DNA of 64,000 nt, taken from NCBI RefSeq assembly GCF_021049285.1, contig NZ_CP088017.1, forward strand, positions 124,001-188,000. The letters are read 5' to 3'. The position numbers and the translations under genes were made by a program. Below, piece after piece: positions 43,335-52,968 of the stretch. Under the pieces are notes generated by a model. It was not told the DNA's origin. It made no database searches and saw only the letters and a list, made by a program, of their open reading frames with translations. The first letter of the stretch is position 1, and each line of letters begins with the position of its first letter. The DNA is from Ruania halotolerans. Its GTDB lineage: Bacteria > Actinomycetota > Actinomycetes > Actinomycetales > Beutenbergiaceae.

Positions 43335-45013
43335 CCAACGTCGTGCACCAGAAGTGGTGGGGGTGGGGCGTCGAAGGAGTGGCCTTCAGTCCTGACGGCA
43401 AGCCCGGCTTCGCTCCGTTCCTGCGCGAGGCCATCGGGCTGGACGTGTCCGGCCCGGCCGGAAGCCCGCCGACCTTCGACGAGCTGGATGTGCCCGCCTC
43501 CCGGTTGCCGGACGAGCTCGGCGCGACGTTGCGCCGGATCGTGGGCGATCACCAGGTCGCCACCGACGACATGGACCGGGTGGTGCACACCTACGGCAAG
43601 GGCCTGCGGGATCTGGTGCGGGTACGGGCCGGGGATCTGCCGCGGCTGCCGGATGTGGTGGTCTACCCGGCGAACGAAGACGAGGTTCAGCAGATCGTCG
43701 ATGCGGTGGTGGCGGCTGACGGGGTACTGATCCCGTTCGGCGGCGGTTCGAACATCTCCGGCTCGCTCACCCCGGAGGCGGGGGAGGAGCGCACGGTGGT
43801 CTCACTCGACCTGGGCCGGCTGAACCGGGTGCTGGAGATCGACGAAGACGCCGGGTTGGCACGGGTGCAGGCCGGCGGCCTGGGCCCCGATCTGGAGGCC
43901 CAGCTCACCGAAAGAGGCTGGACCATGGGTCATCAGCCGGACTCGTTCAAGCACTCCACCCTGGGCGGCTGGATCGCGACCCGCTCCTCCGGGATGCAAT
44001 CGGACAAGTACGGCGATATCGCGGACATCACGCGCGGTATGCGGGTGGTGCTGCCCGGCAAGGTCGTGGTGCTGCGGCCACTGCCGAGCACGTCCACCGG
44101 ACCGAGCCTGCGGGAGATGATCCTCGGCTCCGAGGGCCGCCTCGGCGTGATCACCGAGGCCTGGGTGCACGTGCACCGGGTGCCCGCCAACCGTGAAGTG
44201 ATCGCCTACCTGTACCCGAACTGGGCAGCAGGCATCGCCGCGATGCAGGAGATCTCCGTCTCGGACGCGACGCCGAGCATCACCCGCGTCTCGGACGCCG
44301 CCGAGACCGGGTTCTCGCTGGCCACGCGCAAGGAGTCCAAGGGGCTGTCCAGCAAGGTCGGCGAGGGGCTGTTCGAGTTGCTGCGCCGCCGCGGCTGGGA
44401 CCTGAACAAGGTGTGCATCTCCTATATCGGCTACGAGGGCGGCTCGGCGAAGGTGCGCGCCGACAAGTCCGAGGTGGGCAAGATCGTCGGCCGCCACGGT
44501 GGCATCAAGCTCGGCAAGGGTCCGGGGGCGATGTATGACCAGAAGAAGTTCGACACCCCGTATCTGCGCGACTTCCTGCTCGACCGGGGCGCCCTCGGGG
44601 ACGTCTCCGAGACGGCCGCCCCGTGGTCACGGCTGGGTGAGGTGTACGTCTCGACCGTGCGCGCCGCGCGCAAGGCGTTCACCGATCTGGACGTCCATGG
44701 CTTCATCATGTGCCACCTCTCGCACTCGTATCACTCCGGTGCGTGCCTGTACTTCACGTTTGCCTTCCCGCCGCGGGATGACTCCCCGCAGCTGGAGCAG
44801 TACGACGTGGTCAAGAGCGCGATCCAGCAGTCCTTCATCGACCACGGCGGCACGCTCTCCCACCACCACGGTGTGGGCACCGATCACGCCCCGTGGATGG
44901 AGCAGGACATCTCCGAGGCCGGTGTGGATCTCATGGTGGGACTGTTGCAATCGGCCGACCCGGGCCGCCACCTCAACCCCGGCACACTGCTCCCCCCGCA
45001 CCGGGAGTGGTGA
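43331..45013 (+). CDS. Alkyldihydroxyacetonephosphate synthase-like FAD enzyme
   Basis: 560-residue FAD-dependent protein of the alkyl-DHAP synthase (AGPS) group in the PCMH/VAO superfamily. It opens KWWGWGVEGVAFS, the hallmark N terminus. An FAD-binding region (VYPANEDEVQQIVDAVVAADGVLIPFGGGSNI) and the C-terminal HHHGVGTDHAPWM active-site block are present. AGPS swaps the acyl group of acyl-DHAP for a fatty alcohol, forming the ether bond. With the FAR, acyltransferase and SDR next to it, all steps of ether-lipid initiation are represented. Start overlaps the acyltransferase stop (ATGA). Other actinobacterial members act on unknown substrates. Confidence 0.87.
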   Translation: MTNVVHQKWWGWGVEGVAFSPDGKPGFAPFLREAIGLDVSGPAGSPPTFDELDVPASRLPDELGATLRRIVGDHQVATDDMDRVVHTYGKGLRDLVRVRAGDLPRLPDVVVYPANEDEVQQIVDAVVAADGVLIPFGGGSNISGSLTPEAGEERTVVSLDLGRLNRVLEIDEDAGLARVQAGGLGPDLEAQLTERGWTMGHQPDSFKHSTLGGWIATRSSGMQSDKYGDIADITRGMRVVLPGKVVVLRPLPSTSTGPSLREMILGSEGRLGVITEAWVHVHRVPANREVIAYLYPNWAAGIAAMQEISVSDATPSITRVSDAAETGFSLATRKESKGLSSKVGEGLFELLRRRGWDLNKVCISYIGYEGGSAKVRADKSEVGKIVGRHGGIKLGKGPGAMYDQKKFDTPYLRDFLLDRGALGDVSETAAPWSRLGEVYVSTVRAARKAFTDLDVHGFIMCHLSHSYHSGACLYFTFAFPPRDDSPQLEQYDVVKSAIQQSFIDHGGTLSHHHGVGTDHAPWMEQDISEAGVDLMVGLLQSADPGRHLNPGTLLPPHREW

Positions 45014-45039
45014 AGTAACCCGCATCAGCCACTGCCGAA

Positions 45040-45086
45040 CGCAAAGTTCTACGGCCTTTCTCGAATAGAAGCCGCAGAACTTTGCG
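45040..45086. terminator. Long hairpin downstream of the lipid operon
   Basis: CGCAAAGTTCTACGGC (45040-45055) pairs with GCCGCAGAACTTTGCG (45071-45086): 16 bp with one A/G difference across a 15-base loop. It lies after the alkyl-DHAP-synthase gene and before the GPH transporter, so it probably ends the operon. Its symmetry is also like a repetitive extragenic palindrome. Confidence 0.7.
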
Positions 45087-45150
45087 CTCGACGCGGGCTC
45101 CTGACGACGCCCCCTTGCCCGGTCAGTGCGATGTGCCCTTGAATGCCTGT

Positions 45151-46512
45151 GTGAGACCCGCAGAGGTTCCTCCGGCCGGTGACGTTGCTGATCGTGCTGC
45201 TGCTGGCACCACGGTGCGGCCGACCCCGCCGTGGCGCTACGCCATCGGCATGTTCGGCACGTCGATCCCGATCAACCTGATCAAGGGATCGATGATCCTG
45301 TACTACGTCGACATCCTCGGACTCGACGTGCGGGCGTACGGGATCGTCATGGTCATCTACGCGATCATCGATGCCATCGACAATCCGGTGCTCGGGTATC
45401 TCTCCGACCGCACCCGCACCCGGTTCGGCCGGCGGCGTCCCTGGTTGCTGGTCGGGGCGCCCCTGCTGGCCGCCTGCATGGTGGCGTTCTTCTCCGCTCC
45501 CGACTCGCTCGAGGGTGTCGGGCTGGTGCTGTGGTTCGCGGTGTTCGCCATCGGCTGCGAGGCGTTCGACTCGATGCTGAACGCCAACTACGGGGCGTTG
45601 CTGCCGGAACTCTTCCCGGCGGAACGGCGCCGCGCGGTGGCCAACTCGCTGCGGCAGGGCTTTCAACTCGTGGCGCTGGTGATCTCTCTCGCTGTGACGC
45701 CGCTGCTCACCACCCAGGTGTTCGGCACCGAGACCACGACCGGGGGATTCACCACTACGGCCCTCATCTACGGCGCGATCGCTGTGCTGGCGATCACCTT
45801 CATGGCGCTCTCGGTCCGGGAGAACCCACGCTATTCCACGCGGCAGCGGCCACGGTTCCTCCCTGCGATCGCTTCGGTGGTGCGTAACCCGTTGTTCTGG
45901 CAGGTGGGCCTCGTGGGGGCCTGCTACGGGATCGCGATGGCCCTGGTGCTCAGCGGTGTGCAGCTCTACGTCCGGTACAGCCTCGGCCTGCCGGTGGCCA
46001 ACGCGCTCTACCTGCAAGGAGCGGTGATCGGCGTGACCGCCCTCGCGCTGCTCGGGTGGACAAGGCTGGTGGCCAGGTTCGGCGCCCCGCGGATGTGGCG
46101 GATCGCCTTCACCGTGCTGGCCGCCGGTTTCGTCGCCCTCTTCTTCGCCGCGGACCTGGTGACGGGCATCCTCGCCGGGGTCGTGCTCGGCCTCGGCTGG
46201 TCAGGCATGCTGGCCACCAACGATCTGATCGTCGCGCGTGTGCTTGACGGCGATGCCGCCCGCCATGGTGAGCATCGGGAGGGCCTGTTCCTCTCAGCCT
46301 TCGGGTTCTTCGGCCGCCTCAACGGTGTGGTCACCGGGCTCGCGCTCGCCTCGCTCGGCGTCTTCTTCGGTTACAACTCAGGAGACGACCCGGGCAACGA
46401 TCCAGGCCTTGCGTTCCGGATCTACCTCACCGTGTACCCGTTCGCACTGGCGGTGATCGGCGCCATCGCGTCTCGCTTCATCCGGATCCCCGAGGCGGGA
46501 ACGCCGCAGTGA
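45151..46512 (+). CDS. GPH-family sugar:cation symporter (MFS)
   Basis: About 453 residues with roughly 12 transmembrane spans. Typical glycoside-pentoside-hexuronide features include YYVDILGLDVRAYGIVMVIYAIIDAIDNPVLGYLSDRTRTRFGRRRPWLLVGAPL. It should bring in a glycoside or uronide with a cation. The start is uncertain: GTG 45151 and GTG 45133 lack clear ribosome sites, and a TTG at 45082 would lie inside the hairpin. It is joined by GTGA overlap to the YdjC gene. Confidence 0.88.
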   Translation: MRPAEVPPAGDVADRAAAGTTVRPTPPWRYAIGMFGTSIPINLIKGSMILYYVDILGLDVRAYGIVMVIYAIIDAIDNPVLGYLSDRTRTRFGRRRPWLLVGAPLLAACMVAFFSAPDSLEGVGLVLWFAVFAIGCEAFDSMLNANYGALLPELFPAERRRAVANSLRQGFQLVALVISLAVTPLLTTQVFGTETTTGGFTTTALIYGAIAVLAITFMALSVRENPRYSTRQRPRFLPAIASVVRNPLFWQVGLVGACYGIAMALVLSGVQLYVRYSLGLPVANALYLQGAVIGVTALALLGWTRLVARFGAPRMWRIAFTVLAAGFVALFFAADLVTGILAGVVLGLGWSGMLATNDLIVARVLDGDAARHGEHREGLFLSAFGFFGRLNGVVTGLALASLGVFFGYNSGDDPGNDPGLAFRIYLTVYPFALAVIGAIASRFIRIPEAGTPQ

Positions 46513-47336
46513 CCCGGTGCCTGGTCCTCACTGCCGATGACCTCGGACGCGATGACGAGACCTCGCGCGAGATCGTTGATCTGGCGAGCACCTCGCTCAT
46601 CACCGCCACCACCCTGATCCCGGTGGCCCCGCGGGCGAGCGAGGCGGCCGCTCAGATCCGCCGCACCGCCGTCACCACACGCCTGCACCTGACCCTGACC
46701 AGTGAGCACGATCTGCTGCCCTGGCGCCCACTCACCGGTACGCACGCCCCCAGCCTGGTCGGTTCCGGCGGCACGCTGATGAGGGACCCGCACCGGCTCG
46801 GCGCGAGCGGCGAGACGGGCGAGGTCATCGCCGAACTGGAGGCGCAGTTGGCCTGGTCCCGCGGCCAGGGGTTGTACATCACCGCAGCCGATTCCCACGC
46901 CGGGACCCTCTACGGCCTGCACGGTCGCTCATGGCTGGAACCGGCGCTGCGGTGGTGCGCCCGGCACGGTCTGGCTTTCCGGCTTCCCCGCGATCTGGTG
47001 CCCTACCTCGGCGGACCGGCGCCCGAGCCGCTACGCAGCGCTCATGCCAGGGCCATCGCACTCGCCGACGAACTCGGCGTACGGATCCCGCAGACGATGA
47101 TCACCAACCATCGCGCCCGCCCCGAGTGGGGTTCATACACCGCCTTCCGGCAGGCGATGCTCACCCAGCTCGCGGCCCTGCCCGAAGGCATCAGCGAACT
47201 CTTCCTGCACCCCACCGGTCCCTCCGCCGAGCAGCGTCCGGAGGACACGCGGCGCTGGGAGGCGAGGTTGCTGCACGATGAGACGTTCCGGGAGGCGATC
47301 CGTACCGAAGAGATCACCCTCGTGGCAGGCTGGTAG
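46509..47336 (+). CDS. YdjC/ChbG family carbohydrate deacetylase-like protein
   Basis: 275-residue member of the YdjC fold, whose characterised members remove N-acetyl groups from chito-oligosaccharides using a metal ion. Metal-site motifs are LTADDLG near the N terminus, TTRLHLTLTSE, and ADSHAGTLYG. Coupled to the GPH transporter by a four-base overlap and followed 2 bases later by a PHP hydrolase gene. The substrate here is unknown; the three-gene unit suggests uptake then de-esterification or deacetylation. Confidence 0.85.
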   Translation: MTRCLVLTADDLGRDDETSREIVDLASTSLITATTLIPVAPRASEAAAQIRRTAVTTRLHLTLTSEHDLLPWRPLTGTHAPSLVGSGGTLMRDPHRLGASGETGEVIAELEAQLAWSRGQGLYITAADSHAGTLYGLHGRSWLEPALRWCARHGLAFRLPRDLVPYLGGPAPEPLRSAHARAIALADELGVRIPQTMITNHRARPEWGSYTAFRQAMLTQLAALPEGISELFLHPTGPSAEQRPEDTRRWEARLLHDETFREAIRTEEITLVAGW

Positions 47337-47338
47337 TT

Positions 47339-48568
47339 GTGGCTCGCACCGTTCATCGCCTCCGGCTCGGTCTCGCTGATCTTCTCCAGACGCCCTATCC
47401 CACCATTCCTTTCGATCTGCCCCCGGGGGCCGAGAGCGTGGAGGTGCGGCTGGCCTATGACACCGATGCCGCCGTCATCGACCTGGGCTGCGAAGGGCCC
47501 GCGGGCTGGCGTGGCTGGTCCGGTGGGGCACGCGATCGGTTGGTGATCGGACCTACCGCGGCCACACCGGGATACCTGCCCGGAGAACTCGAGACAGGGC
47601 AGTGGTCAGTTCAGCTCGGCCTCTATCGACTCCCGGCCGACCCCATCGAGGTCACGGTCACGGTGATCAGTCCGGCGCAGTCGCGGGTCGAACCCGAACC
47701 TGCTCCGCTGCCACCCCGCGAGGCAGCGCCCCGCGGGAGCACCCGCCGCCTTCCCGCCGAGCCCGGCCTGACCTGGTACGCAGGGGACCTGCATGCACAC
47801 AGCACGCACTCCGACGGTGAGCAGTCCCTGGCCGAGCTCGCTGCGCTCGCCGTCACCGCGGGGTTGGACTTCCTGGCCGTGACCGATCACAACACCGTGT
47901 CCCATCATGGGCTGCTCCCCGCCGTCGGTGGTGCGCTCGGCATCACCTTGCTGCCCGGGCAAGAGGTGACCACCGCTCGTGGGCACGCGAACGTCTTCGG
48001 CGATGTCGGATGGATCGACTTCCGCCGGCCTGCCGCCGACTGGATCGCCGACGCCCAGGACCGCGGTGGCCTGGTGAGCATCAATCACCCACTCGAAGGC
48101 GAATGGGCGTGGCAGCACCGGCTTGCCGCACTTCCGCAGGCCCTCGAGTTGTGGCACATCACCTGGTTCCGGGATCTGCGGTCCACCGAACCATGGGGAT
48201 TGTGGCCGCAGTGGCGACCGGACGCCGTCCTGCTCGGGGGGAGCGACTATCACAACCCCGATCACGGCTACCTTCCAGGGACGCCGACCACCTGGGTTGC
48301 GGCAGAATCACCAGATCCCGCGGCGATCATGGCGGCCATCGCCGCCGGCCGCACCGCGATCTCTCACCCCGGCCCCGATTCGGCGGTGCTGCTCCGAGTC
48401 GGCGATGAACTGGTTGCCCTTGGTGCCGAGGGAGCCGTTCTCACCGATGTTGACGGCCGTGCCCAGCTGGTCACCAGCCCACGGGCTCGCATCCCGCTGG
48501 ACCGTGCCGGCCGGCCGCCGTACCGTCTCACGGATCCAGAGCGCCGGCTCCTCGCACTCAGTCCGTGA
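47339..48568 (+). CDS. CehA/McbA-type PHP metallohydrolase
   Basis: 409-residue protein. The N-terminal 140 residues form a beta-rich accessory region. The PHP metal-binding domain starts at WYAGDLHAHSTHSDGEQ and continues with FLAVTDHNTVSHH, LLPGQEVTT, VSINHPLEG and GGSDYHNPDHG. This is the CehA/McbA pattern, named for carbaryl-ester hydrolases, but most members act on unknown natural substrates. No signal peptide, so it is cytoplasmic. GTG start 2 bases after the YdjC stop. Confidence 0.85.
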   Translation: MARTVHRLRLGLADLLQTPYPTIPFDLPPGAESVEVRLAYDTDAAVIDLGCEGPAGWRGWSGGARDRLVIGPTAATPGYLPGELETGQWSVQLGLYRLPADPIEVTVTVISPAQSRVEPEPAPLPPREAAPRGSTRRLPAEPGLTWYAGDLHAHSTHSDGEQSLAELAALAVTAGLDFLAVTDHNTVSHHGLLPAVGGALGITLLPGQEVTTARGHANVFGDVGWIDFRRPAADWIADAQDRGGLVSINHPLEGEWAWQHRLAALPQALELWHITWFRDLRSTEPWGLWPQWRPDAVLLGGSDYHNPDHGYLPGTPTTWVAAESPDPAAIMAAIAAGRTAISHPGPDSAVLLRVGDELVALGAEGAVLTDVDGRAQLVTSPRARIPLDRAGRPPYRLTDPERRLLALSP

Positions 48569-48655
48569 GGGCTACCCAGGGCTGTGCGCAACCCACCCGG
48601 GTGTGCACGGACCGGGGGATTCGTTACCTGCTGGACATGTGCTCCGCCGTCGTGG

Positions 48656-48782
48656 TGTGGACGACGACAGCCTGCGCTGTGGACAAGTGCGCGTGGCCGT
48701 GGATTGCCCACAGCGTGGTCCCCAGGCTGTACACAGATCGGACCCAGAAGTCCACAACAACACGCCGTTCACCTGTGGATGA
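48656..48782. promoter_or_regulatory. Cluster of DnaA-box-like sequences upstream of nrdHIEF
   Basis: Within the 418-base gene-free stretch 48569-48986 are TGTGGACAA at 48678-48686 (exact complement of TTGTCCACA), TGTGGACGA at 48656-48664, TGTGGATGA at 48774-48782, and AAGTCCACA at 48748-48756. The rest of the stretch shows no gene; its 3' part holds the NrdR boxes. The cluster may bind DnaA. Confidence 0.5.
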
Positions 48783-48805
48783 CACGCATGTGATCCGACA
48801 CGCCA

Positions 48806-48853
48806 ACACAACCTCTAGGGGTCTGCCGCAAGTGGCACCACTAGGTGTAGTGT
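48806..48853. promoter_or_regulatory. Paired NrdR boxes upstream of nrdH
   Basis: Two 16-base boxes spaced 32 bases start to start: ACACAACCTCTAGGGG (48806-48821) and CCACTAGGTGTAGTGT (48838-48853). The second contains perfect arms CACTA/TAGTG around a 4-base centre, as in the NrdR consensus. Spacing of about three helical turns is typical of NrdR-repressed ribonucleotide reductase promoters. Confidence 0.78.
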
Positions 48854-48986
48854 CTTCCTAGTCGCACAACGTCGAGGCCGACGCAGCGGCTCCGACGAAT
48901 GACACGGATGTAGTTACACGGCGGGAAGTCCGGGGGCTCCGCCATGAACGAGCACAGAATTGAAGGAAGAGGAAGGGACGCCAATC

Positions 48987-49244
48987 ATGACCATCACCGT
49001 CTTCAGCAAGCCGGCATGTGTGCAGTGCGACGCCACGTACCGGGCGCTCAAGAAGCACGGTCTCGATTACGAGGTGGTGGACATCTCCACCGATGCCGAG
49101 GCCCTGGAGTCGGTGAAGGCCCTGGGCTACCAGCAGGCACCCGTGGTGTTCGCCGGTGGGGACCACTGGTCCGGCTTCCGCCCGGACAAGATCAAAGCGC
49201 TCGCAGCCGCTGCGGTCTCGCAGACCTCCGCTGCACTTGCCTGA
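48987..49244 (+). CDS. nrdH: NrdH glutaredoxin-like electron donor
   Basis: 85-residue redox protein that reduces class Ib ribonucleotide reductase. Active-site CVQC at 11-14 followed by DATYRALKKHG, and the NrdH-specific WSGFRPDKIKAL near the end. GGAAGGG precedes ATG 48987. First gene of nrdHIEF. Confidence 0.95.
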   Translation: MTITVFSKPACVQCDATYRALKKHGLDYEVVDISTDAEALESVKALGYQQAPVVFAGGDHWSGFRPDKIKALAAAAVSQTSAALA

Positions 49245-49339
49245 CCGCTTGAGCAGATGACGATGGCCGAGAGCAACACTCGGCCACCATCGAAACCTTC
49301 GCCGAACCACACGCACCAGCCAGTGGGAGTGTCACAGAA

Positions 49340-49741
49340 GTGACGGGCATCGTGTACTTCTCCTCCACGTCGGAGAACACGCGCCGGTTCATCGACCGGC
49401 TCGATCTCCCGGCGAGGCGGATCCCGCTGCGCGCCGGGGACGACGCGCTGCACGTGAAAGAGCCGTACGTGCTGTTCACCCCCACCTACGGCAGTGGGAA
49501 CGGACGCGGTGCAGTACCCAAGCAGGTGATCCGGTTCCTCAACGATGAGAAGAACCGCTCGCTGATCCGCGGGGTGGTGGCAGCAGGGAACACGAACTTC
49601 GGTTCCGGCTACTGCCTCGCCGGGAACATCGTGGCCCGCAAGTGCCAGGTGCCCCACCTCTACAACTTCGAACTACTAGGAACCACTGAGGACGTCGTGC
49701 GCGTCCGCGAGGGATTGGGACAGTTTTGGCTGCAACAGTGA
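49340..49741 (+). CDS. nrdI: NrdI flavodoxin-like activator
   Basis: 133-residue flavodoxin-like protein that supplies superoxide to form the dimanganese-tyrosyl radical cofactor of NrdF. FMN-binding features include [11 protein letters not shown] at the N terminus and [30 protein letters not shown] start at 49340, 95 bases after nrdH, and a short overlap with nrdE. Confidence 0.94.
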   Translation: MTGIVYFSSTSENTRRFIDRLDLPARRIPLRAGDDALHVKEPYVLFTPTYGSGNGRGAVPKQVIRFLNDEKNRSLIRGVVAAGNTNFGSGYCLAGNIVARKCQVPHLYNFELLGTTEDVVRVREGLGQFWLQQ

Positions 49742-51879
49742 CTGAGGACGCGACCGAGATCGACGCACCCGGGATGGACTACCACGGGCTCAACGCGATG
49801 TTGAATCTCTATGGTCCGAACGGGGAGATCCAGTTCTCCAAGGATCGCGAGGCGGCGCGGCAGTACTTCCTGCAGCACGTCAACCAGAACACGGTCTTCT
49901 TCCACAACCTCGCGGAGAAGCTGGACTATCTCGTTGAGCACGGCTACTACGAGACCGAGGTGCTCGAGAAGTACTCGCGCGAGTTCGTGCAGCAGCTCTT
50001 CGATCACGCCTACGCGAAGAAGTTCCGGTTCCAGACCTTCCTCGGCGCGTTCAAGTACTACACCTCGTACACGCTGAAGACCTTCGACGGCAAGCGCTAT
50101 CTCGAGCGCTTCGAGGACCGGGTCGCGATGGTCGCACTCACCCTGGCCGATGGTGACGAGAGCTTTGCCATCGAGATGGTGGACGAGATCATCGCCGGGC
50201 GGTTCCAGCCGGCCACCCCCACGTTCCTGAACTCGGGCAAGAAGCAGCGCGGTGAGCCGGTCTCCTGCTTCCTGCTGCGTATCGAGGACAACATGGAGTC
50301 GATCGCGCGGGCGATCAACTCCGCCCTGCAGCTGTCCAAGCGCGGTGGTGGGGTGGCGCTCCTGCTGAGCAACATCCGTGAGCACGGTGCGCCGATCAAG
50401 AAGATCGAGAACCAGTCCTCCGGGGTGATCCCGGTGATGAAGCTGCTCGAGGACTCCTTCTCCTACGCCAATCAGCTCGGAGCACGCCAGGGTGCCGGCG
50501 CCGTCTACCTGCACGCTCACCACCCGGACATCCTGCGGTTCCTGGACACCAAGCGGGAGAACGCGGACGAGAAGATCCGGATCAAGACCCTCTCCCTGGG
50601 AGTGGTGATCCCGGACATCACCTTCGAGCTGGCGAAGAACGACGAGGACATGTACCTGTTCTCCCCGTATGACGTCGAGCGCGTGTACGGCAAGCCGTTC
50701 GCCGAGGTGAACGTCTCCGAGCACTATCGCGAGATGGTCAACGACGGTCGGATCAAGAAGAAGAAGATCAACGCGCGCGAGTTCTTCCAGACCCTCGCCG
50801 AGATCCAGTTCGAGTCGGGTTACCCGTACGTGATGTTCGAGGACACGGTGAACCGGGCGAACCCGATCGCCGGCAAGATCACCCACTCGAACCTGTGCTC
50901 GGAGATCCTGCAGGTCTCTACGGCGTCGACCTACAACGACGACCTCTCCTACAACCACGTGGGCAAGGACATCTCCTGCAACCTGGGCTCGATGAACATT
51001 GCGCTCTCGATGGACTCACCGGACCTGGGCAAGACGGTGGGTACGGCGATCCGGGCGCTGACGGCGGTCTCGGACCAGACCCACATCTGGTCCGTCCCCT
51101 CGATCGAGCAGGGCAACAACGACTCCCACGCCATCGGCCTCGGGCAGATGAACCTGCATGGCTACCTCGCCCGGGAGCGGATCCACTACGGGTCCGACGA
51201 GGGCGTGGACTTCACGAACATGTACTTCTACACGGTGCTCTTCCACGCGCTGACGGAGTCGAACAAGCTGGCCATCGAGCGCGGGAAAGCGTTCAAGGGT
51301 TTCGAGAACTCCACCTATGCCTCTGGGGCGTTCTTCGACAAGTACCTCAATGAGACCTGGGAGCCGGCCACCGAGCGGGTGCGCCAGCTGTTCGACGAGG
51401 CCGGCGTGCGCCTGCCCACGCGTGCGGACTGGGTGGCGCTGAAGGCGTCGGTGCAGGAGCACGGCATCTACAACCAGAACCTGCAGGCCGTTCCGCCGAC
51501 CGGCTCGATCTCCTACATCAACAACTCCACCTCCTCGATCCACCCGGTGGCCTCGAAGATCGAGATCCGCAAGGAAGGCAAGATCGGGCGGGTCTACTAC
51601 CCGGCGCCCTTCCTGACGAACGACAACCTCGAGTACTTCCAGGACGCCTACGAGATCGGCTACGAGAAGGTCATCGACACCTACGCCGCGGCCACCCAGC
51701 ACGTGGACCAGGGGCTCAGTCTGACGCTCTTCTTCAAGGACACGGTGACCACGCGTGAGGTGAATAAGGCGCAGATCTACGCCTGGAAGAAGGGCATCAA
51801 GACGCTCTACTACATCCGGCTCCGTCAGCTCGCGCTGGAGGGGACTGAGGTGGAAGGTTGCGTCAGCTGCATGCTGTAG
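49726..51879 (+). CDS. nrdE: Class Ib ribonucleotide reductase alpha subunit
   Basis: 717-residue catalytic subunit that reduces ribonucleoside diphosphates. Characteristic blocks are [37 protein letters not shown] and [15 protein letters not shown]. It ends in the redox pair EGCVSCML that is re-reduced by NrdH. The start is uncertain: TTG 49726 (MAATVTE) or GTG 49738, which overlaps the nrdI stop as GTGA. Both give an N terminus of normal family length. Confidence 0.96.
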   Translation: MAATVTEDATEIDAPGMDYHGLNAMLNLYGPNGEIQFSKDREAARQYFLQHVNQNTVFFHNLAEKLDYLVEHGYYETEVLEKYSREFVQQLFDHAYAKKFRFQTFLGAFKYYTSYTLKTFDGKRYLERFEDRVAMVALTLADGDESFAIEMVDEIIAGRFQPATPTFLNSGKKQRGEPVSCFLLRIEDNMESIARAINSALQLSKRGGGVALLLSNIREHGAPIKKIENQSSGVIPVMKLLEDSFSYANQLGARQGAGAVYLHAHHPDILRFLDTKRENADEKIRIKTLSLGVVIPDITFELAKNDEDMYLFSPYDVERVYGKPFAEVNVSEHYREMVNDGRIKKKKINAREFFQTLAEIQFESGYPYVMFEDTVNRANPIAGKITHSNLCSEILQVSTASTYNDDLSYNHVGKDISCNLGSMNIALSMDSPDLGKTVGTAIRALTAVSDQTHIWSVPSIEQGNNDSHAIGLGQMNLHGYLARERIHYGSDEGVDFTNMYFYTVLFHALTESNKLAIERGKAFKGFENSTYASGAFFDKYLNETWEPATERVRQLFDEAGVRLPTRADWVALKASVQEHGIYNQNLQAVPPTGSISYINNSTSSIHPVASKIEIRKEGKIGRVYYPAPFLTNDNLEYFQDAYEIGYEKVIDTYAAATQHVDQGLSLTLFFKDTVTTREVNKAQIYAWKKGIKTLYYIRLRQLALEGTEVEGCVSCML

Positions 51880-51883
51880 CTGA

Positions 51884-52936
<1,053 letters not shown>

Positions 52937-52968
52937 TCCAGTGAGATCCCGGTGTTGTGCGCCGTCTG

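Noticed and set aside
49660-50958. A 432-codon minus-strand frame opposite nrdE
   Set aside because: Same third-position artefact; nrdE is unambiguous on the plus strand.
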